In this document: in pieces, positions 5,528-7,314 of the stretch
How the letters are laid out: each line of letters opens with the position of its first letter
Position numbering within the stretch: position 1 is the first letter of the stretch
NCBI GenBank assembly: GCA_002409365.1
Contig: DHUW01000072.1
Coordinates: 7,268-14,581 of the forward strand
From: Anaerolineaceae bacterium UBA5224
GTDB lineage: Bacteria > Chloroflexota > Anaerolineae > Anaerolineales > Anaerolineaceae
Reading direction: 5' to 3'
Length of the DNA: 7,314 bases
Program-made: the position numbers and the translations under genes
The notes under the pieces: model-generated
Told to the model about the DNA's origin: nothing
Databases searched by the model: none
Seen by the model: the letters and a program-made list of their open reading frames with translations, nothing else

Positions 5528-5564
5528 GTGGTTAAGTTTGTCATAAAGTGTCAGCAAGTGTCAC
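5525..5564 (+). promoter_or_regulatory. Four 10-bp-phased repeats, likely MraZ operator
   Basis: Four consecutive decamers line up: AATGTGGTTA (5525), AGTTTGTCAT (5535), AAAGTGTCAG (5545) and CAAGTGTCAC (5555). The last two share AAGTGTCA exactly, and all four keep T-G at the same positions. MraZ is known to bind short direct repeats with 10-bp phasing upstream of its own gene (AAAGTG-type boxes in Mollicutes, TGGGN boxes in E. coli). These repeats overlap the end of the -10 and the predicted start site, which fits autorepression. Confidence 0.72.
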
Positions 5565-5577
5565 AAAACCTAAAAAT

Positions 5578-5599
5578 GGAGCGCCAAAAGGGGCGCTTC
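5578..5599 (+). promoter_or_regulatory. Stable hairpin in the mraZ mRNA leader
   Basis: GGAGCGCC (5578-5585) pairs with GGCGCTTC (5592-5599), with one G-U, around the loop AAAAGG. A competing hairpin uses the same bases: GGCGC (5592-5596) pairs with GTGCT (5601-5605) around a TTCG tetraloop closed by C-G. Neither includes the ribosome site AAGGG (5611-5615). No U-tract follows on +, so this is not a simple terminator of the operon. Confidence 0.55.
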
Positions 5600-5625
5600 G
5601 GTGCTTAAAAAAGGGATTAGAACAA

Positions 5626-6069
5626 ATGTTTTATGGCAGGTCAGCATACAGCATGGATAAGAAGGGCAGAATGACAGTCCCTTCCAAGTACAGGGACGAA
5701 ACCCCTGATGGTGTTGTTGTTACCAAAGGTTTGGATAACAACCTGATCGCCTATGCGAAAGCGGACTTCGATATCTTTGCTGAGTCCATGAATAGCATCT
5801 CCATCACCGACCCTAATCTGCGTTCTTTTAGGCGCGAAATTTTAGGGAATTCAGCAGAACTGACTTATGACTCTGCCGGACGCATCCTCATCCCGCTCCA
5901 CTTGCGGAAGTTGGCAGGGATCGAGGAAAATGTGATGATCGTTGGAGCCGGGCAATATTTTGAGATCTGGGATGCAGATCGCCTTGAAAATTTTGAGGCG
6001 AACAGCGACCCGAAGGCTCAAGCCAATGCCTGGGCTTCGCTGAACATCACCACAACAAGAGGAAATTGA
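5626..6069 (+). CDS. mraZ: Transcriptional regulator MraZ
   Basis: 147 residues from the ATG at 5626, the usual size. MraZ forms ring-shaped oligomers of tandem swapped-hairpin AbrB-like domains and binds the promoter of its own dcw operon. It starts with the family signature MFYGRSAYSMDKKGRMTVP; the first DxxxR motif is D11-R15 and the second D82-R86 in DSAGRILIP, followed by LRKLAGI and the FEIWD strand. The frame stays open upstream to a GTG at 5548, but that start lies inside the promoter-proximal repeats and leader hairpin, and the extra residues are not MraZ-like. AAGGG (5611-5615) precedes the ATG by 10 nt. The stop TGA shares its last base with the rsmH ATG, so the two genes are translationally coupled. 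It probably represses its own operon through the repeats at 5525-5564. Confidence 0.96.
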   Translation: MFYGRSAYSMDKKGRMTVPSKYRDETPDGVVVTKGLDNNLIAYAKADFDIFAESMNSISITDPNLRSFRREILGNSAELTYDSAGRILIPLHLRKLAGIEENVMIVGAGQYFEIWDADRLENFEANSDPKAQANAWASLNITTTRGN

Positions 6070-7007
6070 TGGACGCGGTGCCTTCGGCTCCCCAGCCCCA
6101 CCGCCCAGTACTTTACCAAGAAACAATTGAATATCTGGCTCCAAGCAGCTCAGGACGTTATTTGGATTGCACAGCAGGTGCCGGGGGGCATTCTTTCGGA
6201 ATTCTGGAATCATCTTCCCCCGATGGGCAACTTATCGCCATCGATCTCGACCCTACAGCGATCCAACTTACGACCGAAACCCTCAGCCCTTTCGGCGAGC
6301 GTGCCACAGTCGTTCATGACAGTTATTTGAACTCGGCGAGAATCTTGCAACGAAAAGGCTGGGACAAAGTTGACGGAATCGTTCTGGACCTGGGTGTTTC
6401 TTCCATGCAGTTGGACCAGGTTGAACGCGGTTTCTCATTTCGTGCGGAGGCTCCCCTGGACATGCGTTTCGACCCCACCCGAGGTCAAACTGCAGCAGAC
6501 CTGGTGAACAATCTCGACGAAAAGGAACTGGCAGACCTGATCTGGCGATACGGAGAGGAAAGATTCTCCCGCCGAATTGCCCGCAAGATCGTCCAGAAAC
6601 GACCTGTTCTGACCACCACACAGTTGGCGGAAGCGGTGCGTTCAGCGTTTGGAGGGGCACATAGCAGGATAGACCCAGCTACGCGCACCTTTCAAGCGAT
6701 CCGAATCGCAGTCAACGATGAGTTACGAACGATTGAAGAGGCAATCCCGAGCCTGATTGAACTTTTAAATTCGAAAGGTCGCCTGGCGGTCATCAGTTTC
6801 CATTCACTGGAAGATCGCATTGTAAAGCAAGCCTTTCGCAGAGAAAGTACAGATTGTATATGTCCACCAGAGCAACCCATTTGTACTTGTGGGCATATAG
6901 CCAGCATCAAAGTTCTCACTCCCCGCCCCATAAGTCCTTCAGAGAAGGAGGTCGAGGAGAATCCGAGAGCTCGCAGTGCAAAGCTTAGAGTAGCTGAAAA
7001 GATATAG
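6069..7007 (+). CDS. rsmH: 16S rRNA (cytosine-1402-N4)-methyltransferase RsmH (MraW)
   Basis: 312 residues, typical length. It transfers a methyl group from S-adenosylmethionine to N4 of C1402 in the decoding centre of 16S rRNA. Visible motifs: HRPVLYQETIEYL (11-23), SAM motif I DCTAGAGGHS (33-42), the acidic IDLDPTAI (58-65), catalytic-side DGIVLDLGVSSMQLD (102-116), PLDMRFD (129-135), TRTFQAIRIAVNDEL (205-219), and SFHSLEDRIVK (243-253). The usual C-terminal cysteine cluster CICPPEQPICTCG (263-275) and the RARSAKLRVAEK end are intact. The ATG at 6069 overlaps the mraZ TGA by one base, and AGAGGA (6058-6063) lies 5 nt upstream, so the TTG one codon earlier is not needed. It is the second dcw gene, as in most bacteria. 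Confidence 0.97.
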   Translation: MDAVPSAPQPHRPVLYQETIEYLAPSSSGRYLDCTAGAGGHSFGILESSSPDGQLIAIDLDPTAIQLTTETLSPFGERATVVHDSYLNSARILQRKGWDKVDGIVLDLGVSSMQLDQVERGFSFRAEAPLDMRFDPTRGQTAADLVNNLDEKELADLIWRYGEERFSRRIARKIVQKRPVLTTTQLAEAVRSAFGGAHSRIDPATRTFQAIRIAVNDELRTIEEAIPSLIELLNSKGRLAVISFHSLEDRIVKQAFRRESTDCICPPEQPICTCGHIASIKVLTPRPISPSEKEVEENPRARSAKLRVAEKI

Positions 7008-7027
7008 GAAAGAACGTTAGTGCGGAA

Positions 7028-7314
7028 ATGAAAAAAGATATGCTCCAAGCCTACAAACAAGCTCCCTGGCGAACCCAGGTCCAATGGGTTGGAATTTTCC
7101 TCCTGGTCGTAGTTGCAGTCGCAACAATTGCAGGGCTATATTTGTATATCAGCGGTCGTTCAGCAGCGACTGGGCGGCGAATCCAAAACCTGGAAAGTGA
7201 ATTAGCGTCCTTGCAAAGACAAAACAATGATCTCGAAACCCAATTGGGCGAGATCCAGTCTGAACGTTCGCTGGCTGAACGCATCAAATCAATGAAGATG
7301 CGCCCGTTGACCCC
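7028..7314 (+). CDS. ftsL: FtsL-like septum protein, cut by the window end
   Basis: 95 complete codons are visible from the ATG at 7028; the 3' end is outside the window. Layout: a short cytoplasmic, positively charged N-terminus (1-19), one hydrophobic segment (about 20-41), then a long polar coiled coil (about 48-88) with hydrophobic positions I52, L55, L59, L62, L69, L73 and I76, and the segment ERSLAERIKSMKMRPLTP. The last part resembles the FtsL/DivIC ending in which a helix runs into a short M-x-x-P strand. FtsL links FtsB/DivIC and FtsW/FtsI in the divisome and is poorly conserved in sequence, so the call rests on topology and on its place directly after rsmH. Start choice is uncertain: AGGAAAG (7006-7012) is 15 nt upstream, and an in-frame ATG at 7040 is possible. 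A generic septum-formation-initiator (FtsB/DivIC) protein is the alternative. Confidence 0.72.
   Translation, partial: MKKDMLQAYKQAPWRTQVQWVGIFLLVVVAVATIAGLYLYISGRSAATGRRIQNLESELASLQRQNNDLETQLGEIQSERSLAERIKSMKMRPLT

Noticed and set aside
5578..5599. Intrinsic terminator on - (hairpin followed by ATTTTTAG)
   Set aside because: No gene on - reads into this point, and on + there is no U-tract. Treated as a leader hairpin.
5548..5625. Longer MraZ starting at GTG 5548 (26 extra residues)
   Set aside because: The extension runs through the phased repeats and leader hairpin, the added residues do not resemble MraZ N-termini, and the family signature MFYGRSAYS begins exactly at ATG 5626.
5851..7084. 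Long antisense frames on - within mraZ, rsmH and the FtsL-like gene (5851-6213, 6283-6660, 6692-7084)
   Set aside because: They are shadows of well-recognised genes, with no ribosome sites and no family resemblance.

Overview
The window looks like a chromosomal segment of a Chloroflexota bacterium, most likely Anaerolineae-like. This is an inference from three things: the style of the proteins (an HCD-type Ser/Thr kinase with a C-terminal membrane anchor, a 61-residue four-cysteine L28, and a secreted-type leucine-rich-repeat protein ending in IFLPLMNR), the moderate GC content, and the gene order. No marker in the window fixes the taxon. Most of it is core housekeeping DNA. I did not find an unknown multi-gene system; the interest lies in regulation and in unusual residues within known families.

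Layout: (1) 1-641, the 3' end of a leucine-rich-repeat gene on +, cut by the window edge. (2) 642-1138, about 500 bp with no supported gene, ending in a heptanucleotide tandem repeat that folds into a hairpin against the stop codon of the next gene. (3) 1139-3195 on -, a two-gene unit: an Asp23/YloU-family gene followed by fakA (fatty acid kinase ATP-binding subunit). (4) 3196-3314, a divergent promoter region. (5) 3315-3500 on +, rpmB (L28), ending in a bidirectional terminator shared with rpe. (6) 3554-5350 on -, a two-gene unit: membrane Ser/Thr kinase then rpe. (7) 5351-5625, a divergent regulatory region with a strong sigma70-like promoter, an inverted repeat on its -35, four 10-bp-phased repeats resembling MraZ boxes, and a leader hairpin. 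(8) 5626-7314 on +, the start of the division and cell wall (dcw) cluster: mraZ, rsmH and a truncated FtsL-like gene.

How the genes fit together: regions 3-6 reproduce the Bacillus subtilis order prkC - rpe - rpmB (opposite strand) - yloU - yloV/fakA, without prpC, rsgA, thiN and spoVM. The kinase is divergent from the dcw cluster, so a membrane kinase, an envelope-associated protein (YloU/Asp23), a lipid-precursor kinase (FakA) and the septation operon are adjacent. The MraZ product probably represses its own promoter through the phased repeats just upstream of it.
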